From: an uncultured Bacteroidales bacterium
Lineage (GTDB): Bacteria; Bacteroidota; Bacteroidia; Bacteroidales; UBA3663
DNA: 48,000 nt
Direction of reading: 5' to 3'
Assembly: GCA_905235375.1 (NCBI GenBank)
Contig: CAJOLH010000020.1
Coordinates: 1-48,000, forward strand
The translations under genes were made by a program, and so were the position numbers. Every line of letters begins with the position of its first letter. Positions within the stretch are counted from its first letter, which is position 1. This document shows, one piece after another, positions 33,507 through 42,804 of this stretch. The notes beneath the pieces are model-generated. The model had not been told where the DNA came from and searched no databases. It worked only from the letters and a program-made list of their open reading frames with translations.

Positions 33507-34382
33507 ATGAAGATCTACAATTTCATCGAGGGAGAAGTGCTGGCTTTCGATAAGCCACTGACCTGGACTTCGTTCAACCTCGTGAAAGTGGTACGCAACA
33601 ATCTGAGTCGTCGCCTGGGGCTGAAGCGTCTGAAGGTGGGTCATGCGGGCACCCTTGACCCGTTGGCCAGTGGCGTGATGATTCTTTGCACGGGCAAATG
33701 CACGAAGCTCATCGACCAATTGCAGGCAGGGACCAAGGAATACGTGGCGACACTCCGGCTGGGCTGCACCACACCTTCGTTTGATGCCGAACATCCCATC
33801 GATGCCGTTTATCCCACCGCTCATATCACCGAGTCTGCTGTTGCCGAGGCTTTGAGCCGGTTTCGAGGATCGATTTGGCAAGTTCCTCCTGTCTATTCAG
33901 CTTGCAAGGTGGAGGGACGTCGTGCCTTCGACTACATTCGTCAGGGCGAAGAGGTGGAGCTCAAGGCGAAGGAGCTGGTGATTGACGAGCTGGAACTCCT
34001 CGACCTGCACTTGCCAGAGCAGGGACTCTTCTCTCCCCATGCCGACGATGTGGCCAAGATGGCGCGCGAAGACATTCACATCAAGGACTATGGACGAGAC
34101 AAGGAGACCTACGAGATAGCCGAGGCGACCAATATTGACACGGCACATCTGTCGTTCCTGCAAATACGTGTAGTCTGTTCGAAGGGAACCTACATCCGTG
34201 CCCTCGCCCGCGACATAGGGCAGGCCCTCGGCAGCGGAGCCTATCTAATAGGCTTGCGGCGCACTCGTGTGGGTGACATCCGTGTGGAAGACTGCCTGCC
34301 CGTCGAGAACATCGAACAGTGGTGCTATACTGTCCCGATAGTTGAACAACACCGACAAATTAGAATTTTAATACATTTATAA
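33507..34382 (+). CDS. truB: tRNA pseudouridine-55 synthase
   Basis: TruB makes pseudouridine 55 in the T-arm of tRNAs. The 291-residue product has the catalytic motif [14 protein letters not shown] (about 45-58; D51 is the nucleophile), then [20 protein letters not shown], and [18 protein letters not shown] (about 223-240). Compared with the 230-250 residues usual in this phylum there is an insertion of about 40 residues before the last motif (about 172-212), rich in Asp, Glu and Lys. It is followed after 2 nt by queA. Confidence 0.95.
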   Translation: MKIYNFIEGEVLAFDKPLTWTSFNLVKVVRNNLSRRLGLKRLKVGHAGTLDPLASGVMILCTGKCTKLIDQLQAGTKEYVATLRLGCTTPSFDAEHPIDAVYPTAHITESAVAEALSRFRGSIWQVPPVYSACKVEGRRAFDYIRQGEEVELKAKELVIDELELLDLHLPEQGLFSPHADDVAKMAREDIHIKDYGRDKETYEIAEATNIDTAHLSFLQIRVVCSKGTYIRALARDIGQALGSGAYLIGLRRTRVGDIRVEDCLPVENIEQWCYTVPIVEQHRQIRILIHL

Positions 34383-34384
34383 CC

Positions 34385-35473
34385 GTGAAATTAAGCCAGT
34401 TCAAATTCAAACTCCCCGAAGAGCGCTTTGCACTGCAGCCAAGCGAGCGGCGCGACGAATGTCGGATGATGGTGCTCCACAAGAAGAGCCGCGACATCGA
34501 GCACAAGGTGTTCAAGAACTTCATCGACTACTTCGATGACAAGGATCTCGTGCTGTTCAACGATACCAAGATCTTCCCTGCTCGACTCTATGGCAACAAG
34601 GAAAAGACGGGTGCGCGCATCGAGGTGTTCCTGTTGCGCGAACTCAATCAGGATATCCGCTTCTGGGATGTGCTGGTCGATCCTGCCCGCAAGATTCGTA
34701 TCGGCAACAAACTCTATTTCGGCGATGACGAGAGTCTGGTTGCCGAAGTGATTGACAACACCACCTCACGCGGTCGTACGTTGCGATTCCTGTTCGATGG
34801 TTCGCATGATGAGTTCATCGAGACCCTCTATGGCTATGGCGAGACACCTATACCTCCATCGCTCAAGCAGCGCCGCGACGTGATTGATACGCCTGTCGAT
34901 GACGAGCACCCTTTCACCGATCGCGAACGTTACCAGACCATATTTGCCCGGAATGAGGGAGGCGTGGTAGCTCCCCAGGCAGCCCTGCATTTCAGCCGTG
35001 AGTTGCTCAAGCGCATGGAGATCAAGGATGTCAATTACGAATTCATCACCGTCCACAGCAATCAGGGGAACTTCCGCGACATCGATGTGGAGGACTTGAC
35101 CAAGCATAAGATGGACTCGGAGCAGATCTTCATCAGCGAAGAGGTGGCCGAACGGGTGAATGTCACCAAGGCTGCCGGGCATCATGTTTGTGCCGTCGAT
35201 ACTTCGGTGATGCGTGCCATCGAGTCGAGTGTATCGACCATCGGACAACTCAAGCCTTTCGAGGGATGGACCAATAAGTTCATCTTCCCACCCTACGATT
35301 TCTCTATCGCAGATTGCATGGTCGCCAATTTCTACGAGCCCTACAGCACCTTGCTGATGCTGTCGGCAGCGTTCGGCGGCTACAACTTCGTGATGGATGC
35401 CTACAAGCTCGCCATCAAGGAAGGCTATATGTTCGGTCCCTATGGCGATGCCATGCTGATTATGCCGGACTGA
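34385..35473 (+). CDS. queA: S-adenosylmethionine:tRNA ribosyltransferase-isomerase, GTG start
   Basis: QueA transfers the ribosyl part of SAM to make epoxyqueuosine at tRNA position 34. The 362-residue product begins at a GTG (34385): the next bases encode [27 protein letters not shown], the normal QueA N-terminus, so translation must start here. [23 protein letters not shown] follows, plus the later [15 protein letters not shown] region. It overlaps folK at TGATG (35471-35475). Confidence 0.96.
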   Translation: MKLSQFKFKLPEERFALQPSERRDECRMMVLHKKSRDIEHKVFKNFIDYFDDKDLVLFNDTKIFPARLYGNKEKTGARIEVFLLRELNQDIRFWDVLVDPARKIRIGNKLYFGDDESLVAEVIDNTTSRGRTLRFLFDGSHDEFIETLYGYGETPIPPSLKQRRDVIDTPVDDEHPFTDRERYQTIFARNEGGVVAPQAALHFSRELLKRMEIKDVNYEFITVHSNQGNFRDIDVEDLTKHKMDSEQIFISEEVAERVNVTKAAGHHVCAVDTSVMRAIESSVSTIGQLKPFEGWTNKFIFPPYDFSIADCMVANFYEPYSTLLMLSAAFGGYNFVMDAYKLAIKEGYMFGPYGDAMLIMPD

Positions 35474-35925
35474 TGGACCAGCATATCGTATATATCGGAT
35501 TGGGCAGCAACCTGGGCGAAGGCCCGAAGAACCTGGATAAGGCGGTTGCCTTGCTGCAGCAGGAGGCAGGCGAGGTGCTTTATACTTCCGCCTACATCGA
35601 GAGCGAGCCGTGGGGGTTCAGCAGTGAGCATCGCTTCACCAATGCGGTGACCGTGATTCGCACCACGCTTGAGCCACTGGCCCTTCTCGACGTGACGCAG
35701 CAGATTGAGCGACGGATGGGGCGTACGCGAAAACGCCGGCAGGGCGAAGGCTATTCCGACCGTGTCATCGACCTTGACCTGCTTCTCTTTGACGACCTTC
35801 AGCTTGAGTCCGAGCGGCTCACTCTGCCTCATCCTCATATTGCCGAGCGGGACTTTGTCCGACAGCCTCTTGCCGAGTGTCAGGCATTTGTTCGCCAAGC
35901 AGGTCTTTTGTGTGATAAAATATAA
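35473..35925 (+). CDS. folK: 6-hydroxymethyl-7,8-dihydropterin pyrophosphokinase
   Basis: FolK activates the pterin before condensation with p-aminobenzoate in folate synthesis. I start it at 35473 ([20 protein letters not shown]), overlapping the queA stop by 1 nt in TGATG; a longer frame upstream lies inside queA. The 150-residue length is normal. Motifs are IYIGLGSNLG, ESEPWGF, FTNAV and IDLDLLLFDD, then LPHPHIAERDFV. Confidence 0.95.
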   Translation: MDQHIVYIGLGSNLGEGPKNLDKAVALLQQEAGEVLYTSAYIESEPWGFSSEHRFTNAVTVIRTTLEPLALLDVTQQIERRMGRTRKRRQGEGYSDRVIDLDLLLFDDLQLESERLTLPHPHIAERDFVRQPLAECQAFVRQAGLLCDKI

Positions 35926-35951
35926 CATCAATCATAACTATTATTTGCTTT

Positions 35952-37745
35952 ATGAACAGTTTTTGGAAAACCGTGTTGGCCGTTATCGTCGGCACACTTT
36001 GCGTGAGCATCATCAGTTGTCTCTTCTCCACCTGCGTCTTTGTGGGTATGATTGCTTCGTCGTCATCCTCCGGCGCTGTCAGCACCAAGGAGGGCGATGT
36101 GATGCTGCTTAAGATCAACGGTCCTGTGACCGAAATCCCCTCATCCATGCCTTTTAGCTTCGACATTCTGGAGGGTTTCTCCAAGAATCAGGAACTTAGC
36201 CTGCGTGGTTACCTCAATGCCATCGCATGTGCAAAGGCAGATCCCAACATCGCCGGCATCTATCTCAATACAGACGGCATGATGGCTGCACCTGCCACCT
36301 ACGAGGCTATCCACGATGCTCTTGTAGATTTCCGTGCCAGCGGCAAGTGGGTCATCGCCTACAACGACAACTATGGTCTGGGCCAGTACTATGTGGCTTC
36401 GGCAGCCGACTCGGTGTATGTCAATACCATTGGCGAGGTTTCCTTCGATGGCATGGCAAGCGTGCTGGTCTATCCGAAGGCGCTGCTCGACAAGCTCAAC
36501 ATCGAGATGCAGGTATTCCGCGTAGGTCAGTTCAAGAGTGCCGTCGAGCCTTATATGGTGGAGCACATCAGCGAGGCCAACCGTCTGCAGGTCGAGACTT
36601 ATCTTCGCAATATCTGGGATCAGATGGTGAAGGATATCGCTGCTTCGCGTAATATCACTGAAGAGGCTCTTGATTCGCTGGCCAACCAGGCTGTGAGCTA
36701 TATGCAGCCCGACCAGCTGATTCAGACGGGACTCGTCGATGGTATGCTCTACAAGAGCGATGTCGAGAAGATACTGCTTGCCAAGATGGGCAAGGACAAA
36801 CTCGAGAAGCATGCTGTCACTGCCGCTCAGTTAATCAAGAACTACGATAAGTTGTTCCCCGAGACGGGCGAGAAGATTGCTGTGCTTTATGCTTCGGGCG
36901 AAATCGCCGGCGAAGCCAAGGGAACAGATGACGACATCTATTACGAAACCCTCATCAAGGATATCCGCAAGATTGCCGAAGACGAGAAGGTCAAGGCCTG
37001 TGTGCTTCGCGTCAACAGCCCGGGCGGCAGCGGTTTCGCCAGCGAGCAGATATGGAAAGCCCTCATGGACCTGAAGGCTGCCGGCAAGCCTCTTGTCGTT
37101 TCGATGGGTGACTATGCTGCCAGCGGAGGTTATTATATCAGCTGTATGGCAGATTACATTGTGGCCGAGCCCAACACCCTGACAGGTTCGATTGGCGTGT
37201 TCGGCGTGATTCCGAACTACGGAGGCTTGGCAACAGGCAAGCTCGGCGTCAACTTCGAGGAGGTCAAGACCCACGACTTCGGTACGCTTACCACCATGCG
37301 TCGCGCCACCGAGGCCGAGTCTGCCAAGATCCAGCAAAGCATTGATTCCTTCTACGAACTCTTTACCAAGCGTTGCGCCGAAGGTCGTGGCATGGAGCAG
37401 GACAGCATCAAGGCCATTGCCGGAGGTCGCGTCTGGACAGGTTCGGATGCAGTCAATATCGGTCTTGTAGATGAGCTGGGCGACCTCAATACTGCCTTGA
37501 CCAAGGCTGCCGAAATGGCAGGTATCACCGATGGCAAATACTATCGTGCGGTATTCCCCGAGGCCAAGTCTTCCTACGAGGTACTGCTTGAGATGTTCGA
37601 CGAGACCAAGCAGGATCTGACCCTCCGCATCGTTGACCACATCATTGGCAGCACTCCTGCCGATCGTGAGGCACTGAAGTTCATCGAGCACCTGAAGAAT
37701 GCCGACCGCATCCAGGCCCGCTCGTTCGATGCGGTAGTCTATTGA
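35952..37745 (+). CDS. sppA: Signal peptide peptidase SppA, 67K type
   Basis: SppA is a membrane-bound serine protease that degrades leftover signal peptides. The 597-residue product has an N-terminal transmembrane helix (about 8-33) and two tandem peptidase domains. The catalytic pair is K195 (VGQFKSAVEPY) in the first domain and S391 (GDYAASGGYYIS) in the second, as in E. coli SppA. The length corresponds to the long form. Confidence 0.95.
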   Translation: MNSFWKTVLAVIVGTLCVSIISCLFSTCVFVGMIASSSSSGAVSTKEGDVMLLKINGPVTEIPSSMPFSFDILEGFSKNQELSLRGYLNAIACAKADPNIAGIYLNTDGMMAAPATYEAIHDALVDFRASGKWVIAYNDNYGLGQYYVASAADSVYVNTIGEVSFDGMASVLVYPKALLDKLNIEMQVFRVGQFKSAVEPYMVEHISEANRLQVETYLRNIWDQMVKDIAASRNITEEALDSLANQAVSYMQPDQLIQTGLVDGMLYKSDVEKILLAKMGKDKLEKHAVTAAQLIKNYDKLFPETGEKIAVLYASGEIAGEAKGTDDDIYYETLIKDIRKIAEDEKVKACVLRVNSPGGSGFASEQIWKALMDLKAAGKPLVVSMGDYAASGGYYISCMADYIVAEPNTLTGSIGVFGVIPNYGGLATGKLGVNFEEVKTHDFGTLTTMRRATEAESAKIQQSIDSFYELFTKRCAEGRGMEQDSIKAIAGGRVWTGSDAVNIGLVDELGDLNTALTKAAEMAGITDGKYYRAVFPEAKSSYEVLLEMFDETKQDLTLRIVDHIIGSTPADREALKFIEHLKNADRIQARSFDAVVY

Positions 37746-37754
37746 ATCATGTGC

Positions 37755-37835
37755 CGATATGCTGGAATGACGGTATATCGGTATTCCGAAATTACGAAAT
37801 ACCGAACTTCGGAATATCATAATTCCTGCATATCG
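37755..37835. repeat. Nested palindromic spacer between sppA and lpxK
   Basis: The outer arms CGATATGCTGGAAT (37755-37768) and ATTCCTGCATATCG (37822-37835) pair with one mismatch. Inside, TTCCGAA/TTCGGAA and TCGGTATT/AATACCGA arms nest around ATTACG-like sequence, so more than one fold is possible. There is no coding frame. Confidence 0.8.
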
Positions 37836-37849
37836 ACCTCATTAATCTC

Positions 37850-38993
37850 ATGTTTCTTCCAAAGGTAAATAATCTGACGTTGCTTGCCCCGCTCTCCATG
37901 CTTTACGGCCTGGGAGTGTGGGTGCGCAACAAGATGTTCGATTGGGGGCAGAAGAAATCTACATCGTTCGAGGACATCGTGCCCGTGATCTGTGTCGGCA
38001 ATCTTGCTGTGGGCGGTACGGGCAAGACTCCACATACCGAATATCTGGTCACGCTGCTCCATCGTCACGGCTATGGCCCCATCGCGGTGTTGAGCCGTGG
38101 GTACAAACGGCACAGCAAGGGCTATCAGGTGGCCATGCCTCACGATGGCAGTGGCCCCGATGGCAAGGTTACGGTAACTCTGCTCGGCGACGAGCCTTAC
38201 CAGCTCTATCGCAAGTTCCCGTTTCTGGTGGTTGCTGTCGATGACAACCGCGTACACGGCATCAACCAGCTCCTCAAGCTCCCCATTCCTCCTCAGGTCA
38301 TCATTCTCGACGATGCGATGCAGCATCGGTATGTCACCCCCGGTTTGACCATCTGCCTGAGCAGTTATCACCGCATTCTCTATAAGGACATGTTGCTGCC
38401 TGCTGGCCGGCTGCGTGAACCGATGTCGGGCATCGCTCGTGCTGATATGCTTGTCGTGACCAAGTGTCCGAAGGCTCTGCGTTCGGAGGAGGAAACCGAG
38501 ATTTTGGCCAATGTCCCTACCCGTCTCGACCAGCCGGTCTTCTATTCGGCCTATCGCTATGGAAAGCTTGTCAATCTCTGTACGTTGGAAGAGTGCGACA
38601 TCGACCATTCGACCGAAGTGCTTATTGTTTCAGGCATTGCCGACCCCAAGGTTCTGAGGGATTATGTGTTCACACATTACCGCCTCCTCGACATTATGAA
38701 CTTCCGATCATCATCACTTTTCCGACAAGGACATCGCTGCCATCAAGGTGCGTTTAGATGGTGTGGATGGCAAGGAGAATGTTTCCGATGGCAGAAGCCG
38801 TCAGGCCGTCATCATCACTACCGAGAAGGATGCAGTGCGCCTCGTGCATCATCCGTCGGTGAACGACGAACTGCGACAACGCATCTATTATCTCCCCACC
38901 GAGGTCTATTTCCTCAAGAATCATGCAGACAAGTTCGACAAGATGGTGCTCGATTATGTAAGTAAGCCTCGTGCAGGCATTGTGAAAGATTAA
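37850..38993 (+). pseudogene. lpxK: lpxK, tetraacyldisaccharide 4'-kinase, interrupted by a frameshift
   Basis: LpxK adds the 4'-phosphate to the lipid A precursor. The first frame (37850 to about 38707) carries the P-loop GNLAVGGTGKT (50-60) and VIILDDAMQHR. Near 38706 the correct frame changes: downstream, the frame of 38748-38993 encodes VRLDGVDGKENVSDG, AVIITTEKDAVRL and YYLPTEVYFL, the normal C-terminus. The break falls in the conserved FxDHHxF motif. Reading CGAT as CGCGAT restores NFRDHHHFSDKDIAAIK, so loss of one CG pair (2 nt) is the simplest explanation; one inserted base also restores the frame but fits the motif less well. Either a sequencing or assembly error or a real mutation is possible; repaired length would be about 381 residues. 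Confidence 0.9.
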
Positions 38994-39023
38994 AATTTAT
39001 CTATTGGCAAATAATACGCAAGC

Positions 39024-40097
39024 ATGGAAATCAGTCATTTCGGCGAATTCGGCCTAATACGTCATCTCACCGAGAACTTCCCGCTCAAGAATCCCAGTTC
39101 CGTGTATGGAGTAGGCGACGATTGTGCGGTGATCAACAACCTTCCTGACGAGGGCATGACAGTGGTCACTACCGATCTTCTCCTTGAGGGCATCCACTTC
39201 GACCTGACCTATTGCCCGCTTCGGCACCTGGGCTACAAGGCGTGTGTCGTCAATTTCAGCGATGTCTATGCCATGATGGGCATCCCACGGCAGATCACCG
39301 TGTCGATCGGCATCTCGAAGCGGTTCAGCGTGGAGGATCTCGATGAACTGTATGCCGGCATGAAGCTCGCTTGCGACATCTATGGCGTCGATCTGGTGGG
39401 CGGCGACACTTCCTCATCGATGACGGGGCTCACCATTTCCATCACTGCCATTGGCGTGGCCAGGAAGCCCGTCTATCGCAATGGAGCCAAGCCGAACGAC
39501 CTCGTTTGCGTGAGCGGTGACCTGGGCGCGGCCTATATGGGTTTGCAGCTGCTTGAAAGGGAGAAGGCGATGTTCTGGCAGGAGTTCAACGATTGGAGCC
39601 GACAGACCAATGAGGGGGCCGATGGCTCGCGGGCACCCAAATTCCAACCGAAGTTCGAAGGTCGTGAATATCTGCTCGAACGCCAGCTTAAACCCGAAGC
39701 CCGAAAGGATATCGTCAAGGCATTGCAGGAGGCGGGTGTGACACCCACCAGCATGATGGACATCAGCGATGGCTTGTCGAGCGAGATGCTGCACATCTGT
39801 AAGCAGAGTCATGTGGGCTGCCGTATCTATGAGGATCGCCTACCTATCGATTATCAGACTGCCGTCCAGGCTGAGGAATTCAACCTCAACGTGACTACGG
39901 CGGCTATGAATGGGGGTGAGGATTACGAATTGCTATTCACTGTCCCCTTGACGCAGCACGAATTGATACAGCAGATTGCTGGTATTCGTCTGATCGGACA
40001 CATCACCGAAGAGAAGCTCGGATGTGCCTTGATTACGCGCGATGGCAATAGCGAAGTGCCGCTTCGTGCCCAAGGCTGGAATGCTTTTGTGGATTAA
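39024..40097 (+). CDS. thiL: Thiamine-monophosphate kinase
   Basis: ThiL phosphorylates thiamine monophosphate to the active diphosphate. The 357-residue product shows VYGVGDDCAVI near the N-terminus, VVTTDLLLEGIHFDL, VNFSDVYAMMGIP, GGDTSSS and DISDGLSSEMLHIC with a late NGGEDYELLFTV, all as in the family. There is no TPP-riboswitch-like leader in the 30-nt spacer after lpxK. Confidence 0.95.
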   Translation: MEISHFGEFGLIRHLTENFPLKNPSSVYGVGDDCAVINNLPDEGMTVVTTDLLLEGIHFDLTYCPLRHLGYKACVVNFSDVYAMMGIPRQITVSIGISKRFSVEDLDELYAGMKLACDIYGVDLVGGDTSSSMTGLTISITAIGVARKPVYRNGAKPNDLVCVSGDLGAAYMGLQLLEREKAMFWQEFNDWSRQTNEGADGSRAPKFQPKFEGREYLLERQLKPEARKDIVKALQEAGVTPTSMMDISDGLSSEMLHICKQSHVGCRIYEDRLPIDYQTAVQAEEFNLNVTTAAMNGGEDYELLFTVPLTQHELIQQIAGIRLIGHITEEKLGCALITRDGNSEVPLRAQGWNAFVD

Positions 40098-40135
40098 TTT
40101 CGAGATCAATAAAAACCCTAATTACAATTTTATAC

Positions 40136-41473
40136 ATGAAACGCATTTTTCTTCTCATCCTTGCAGCAGTATTGCTGCCACTTGCTCTCTTGGCGAAGCC
40201 CAAGGCAAAGACGACTGTTGACCTGTGGCCCGATGGCACTCCTGTCGGAGAATGGTTCCACGATCTTTCGCCTGTCGATGTGGAGTCTTTGGGCAAACAA
40301 TACAAACTGACCGACTATGGCATCTTTGCCGATGGTACTGTCCATACGCAGCAGATTCAGGCGTTGATTGACAGGATTGCAGCCGAGGGCGGTGGCGTGC
40401 TTGTCGTTCCTGCCGGCACTTATATCACGGGTGGTATCTACTTCAAGCAGGGTACTCACCTTCACCTGCTCGAAGGCGCCACGCTTCAGGGCTCCGACTT
40501 CATCGGCGACTATCAGCTTGCCAAGACGCGCATGGAAGGTGAGACGTGTACCTACTTCGAGGCATTGATCAACGCGAAAGGCCTCGATGGATTCACCATC
40601 ACCGGCAAGGGAACCATCGATGGCAACGGACTGAAGTATCATCAGTCGTTCTGGTTGCGTCGGAAGTGGAATCCCAAGTGTACCAACAAGGACGAACAGC
40701 GCCCGCGTCTCGTCTATGTGTCCGACTCCAAGAATGTGACCATCGAGGGCGTTCGTCTGCAGAACTCCGCCTTCTGGACTACACATATATATAATAGTAC
40801 GCGCGTGAAGATGGTCGGCGTCTCCATCTTCAGCCTTGCGCAGCCCAACACGCACAAGGGACCATCGACCGATGCCATCGACCTCGATGTAGTGGAGGAT
40901 GTGCTCGTTCATGGCTGCTATATGGAGGTGAACGACGATGCTGTCGCCATGAAGGGCGGCAAGGGGCCATGGGCCGACGATCCGACTAAGAGCGAGGGCA
41001 ATGGTTCCAACCGAAATGTCATCATCGAGGATTGTACCTACGGCTTTTGCCATGGCTGCTTGACTTGTGGTTCGGAATCGGTGTTCAACCATAACATCAT
41101 CCTGCGTCGCATACAGGTCAATCATGCCACGCGCCTGCTGTGGCTCAAGATGCGCCCCGATACTCCTCAGCGTTACGAATACATCACTGTCGAGAACATC
41201 ACAGGTCAGGTTTCTCGCGTGCTCTATGTCCGTCCTTGGACGCAGTTCTACGACCTGAAGGATCGCAAGGACATCCCCATGTCGTACAGTGACCACATCA
41301 CGCTTCGCAACTGCACCATCGACTGCGACATCTACAAGGAGATCGAGATGAAGCCCGACCAGTACGAACTTTCCAATTTCGTGTTCGAAAATATGAACAT
41401 CACCGAGAAGAGCCCCGAAAAGGCTCCAAAGCTCGACGATGCAGGCGGACACGTTTTCTGGACCGAGAAGTGA
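40136..41473 (+). CDS. GH28 family polygalacturonase-like enzyme, exported
   Basis: GH28 enzymes hydrolyse galacturonosyl links in pectin by inversion. The 445-residue product has a signal peptide (about 1-20), a YGIFADGTVHTQ.IQ start to the right-handed beta-helix, and the expected acidic residues in altered form: STDAID (D246), NDDAVAMKGG (D267, D268) and a CHGCLTCGS stretch (H306) in place of the usual GHG. RLLWLKM stands where RIKT is usual. It is therefore an unusual GH28, possibly for rhamnogalacturonan or branched pectin. It starts the GH28-GH105-GH106 set, 38 nt after thiL. Confidence 0.88.
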   Translation: MKRIFLLILAAVLLPLALLAKPKAKTTVDLWPDGTPVGEWFHDLSPVDVESLGKQYKLTDYGIFADGTVHTQQIQALIDRIAAEGGGVLVVPAGTYITGGIYFKQGTHLHLLEGATLQGSDFIGDYQLAKTRMEGETCTYFEALINAKGLDGFTITGKGTIDGNGLKYHQSFWLRRKWNPKCTNKDEQRPRLVYVSDSKNVTIEGVRLQNSAFWTTHIYNSTRVKMVGVSIFSLAQPNTHKGPSTDAIDLDVVEDVLVHGCYMEVNDDAVAMKGGKGPWADDPTKSEGNGSNRNVIIEDCTYGFCHGCLTCGSESVFNHNIILRRIQVNHATRLLWLKMRPDTPQRYEYITVENITGQVSRVLYVRPWTQFYDLKDRKDIPMSYSDHITLRNCTIDCDIYKEIEMKPDQYELSNFVFENMNITEKSPEKAPKLDDAGGHVFWTEK

Positions 41474-41518
41474 CTTTTCCTGTCTTTAACGCTATAACAA
41501 CACATTATACACACATCT

Positions 41519-42727
41519 ATGAAGAAACTTATTTTCACCATCGCCCTGTCCGCATTGACCCTCTCAGGCTTTGCACAAGATCAGCTCCCTTCGCGTGCTG
41601 AAGTCCTCAAACTCGCCCAAAAGGTGAACTCGTGGTTCATGAAGAAATACGATCCAGCTGATGCCTTCCTTGGTGGCGGCAAGGTTCGAACCACCAATCT
41701 TTGGACCCGTGCTGTCTATCACGAGGGTCTCTGTGCCCTTTATAGCATCTATCCACTTGAGGAATATTATGAGTATAACCTGAAGATGGCTGAAGGCAAC
41801 AAGTGGAGCCCTCGCTATGGTGCTTATAGCCTCGATGCCGACAATTATGCCTGCGTGCAGACCTATGTTGACCTCTATCGCCTTGAGCCGGAATCCTACA
41901 AGCTCCGCAAGGCTATCGCTTGCTTTGACGCCATCGTCAACAATCCCGACAACAGCGGTTGGTGGTGGATTGATGCCATCCAGATGGGTATGCCTGCTTT
42001 TGCCAAAATGGGACGTACCACGGGCAATCACAAGTATTGGGACAAGATGTGGCAGATGTACGAATACACGCGCAATCAGTACGATGGCGGCCTGTGGAAT
42101 GCAGCCGAGGGACTTTGGTGGCGCGACCACGACTTCAATCCCCCCTATACCACCCCTAATGGCAAGAACTGCTATTGGAGCCGTGGCAACGGATGGGTCG
42201 TAGCAGCCTATGTCCGCACGATGGACGAACTTGACGAGCCTGAAGCTCCTGTCAAGAAAGGACAGATTGTGGCCGATCCTTACCATTACAACGATTACAA
42301 GGCCGACTTCATTGCCATGTGCAAGGCGCTCAAAGGCATACAGCGTGAGGATGGCTATTGGAACTGCGACTTGGGCGACCCCGACAACTTCGGCGGCCCT
42401 GAAACGTCGGGAACGGCACTCTTCATCTACGGCATGGCTTGGGGTGTGCGCAAAGGTTACCTCGACCGCGACGAGTTCATGCCCACCATCGTGAAGGGTT
42501 GGCAAGCCTTGACCAAAGCCGTCCAGCCCAATGGCTTCGTCGGCTTCATCCAGGGTACGGGCAAGGAGCCAAAGGACAGCCAGCCCATCACCGCCAACGG
42601 CAAGCTTGATTTTGAGGACTTCGGCATAGGTTGCTGGCTGCTCGCCGCTACCGAGGTCTGGAAGCTCTCGCCAAGTGAGCAGGGACTGGGTGCCGCGAAG
42701 CTGGCTGCACTGAAGGATAAACAGTGA
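41519..42727 (+). CDS. GH105 unsaturated rhamnogalacturonyl hydrolase
   Basis: GH105 (YteR-like) enzymes remove the unsaturated galacturonate left by pectin lyases. The 402-residue product has a signal peptide (about 1-19) and an (alpha/alpha)6 barrel pattern. WWWIDAIQMGMP (148-159) contains D152, and LDADNY contains D106/D108, the likely counterparts of the two catalytic acids in YteR. WSRGNGW (220-226) is a further family hallmark. It lies 45 nt downstream of the GH28 gene. Confidence 0.93.
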   Translation: MKKLIFTIALSALTLSGFAQDQLPSRAEVLKLAQKVNSWFMKKYDPADAFLGGGKVRTTNLWTRAVYHEGLCALYSIYPLEEYYEYNLKMAEGNKWSPRYGAYSLDADNYACVQTYVDLYRLEPESYKLRKAIACFDAIVNNPDNSGWWWIDAIQMGMPAFAKMGRTTGNHKYWDKMWQMYEYTRNQYDGGLWNAAEGLWWRDHDFNPPYTTPNGKNCYWSRGNGWVVAAYVRTMDELDEPEAPVKKGQIVADPYHYNDYKADFIAMCKALKGIQREDGYWNCDLGDPDNFGGPETSGTALFIYGMAWGVRKGYLDRDEFMPTIVKGWQALTKAVQPNGFVGFIQGTGKEPKDSQPITANGKLDFEDFGIGCWLLAATEVWKLSPSEQGLGAAKLAALKDKQ

Positions 42728-42804
42728 CGAATATTCCTTGGGTTTCCTTTGTCGCTTGGCTCACATTATAATTATTCCTTTATTTCCCTAAATATCCTAC
42801 AAAA

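Noticed and set aside
35314..35472. Long N-terminal extension of FolK
   Set aside because: These 53 codons lie inside queA in another frame; the normal FolK start is at 35473 in the TGATG overlap.
37741..40097. Missing purine nucleoside phosphorylase between lpxK and thiL as an anomaly
   Set aside because: I recall that gene being placed there in some relatives, but I am not sure of it, and no remnant is visible here.
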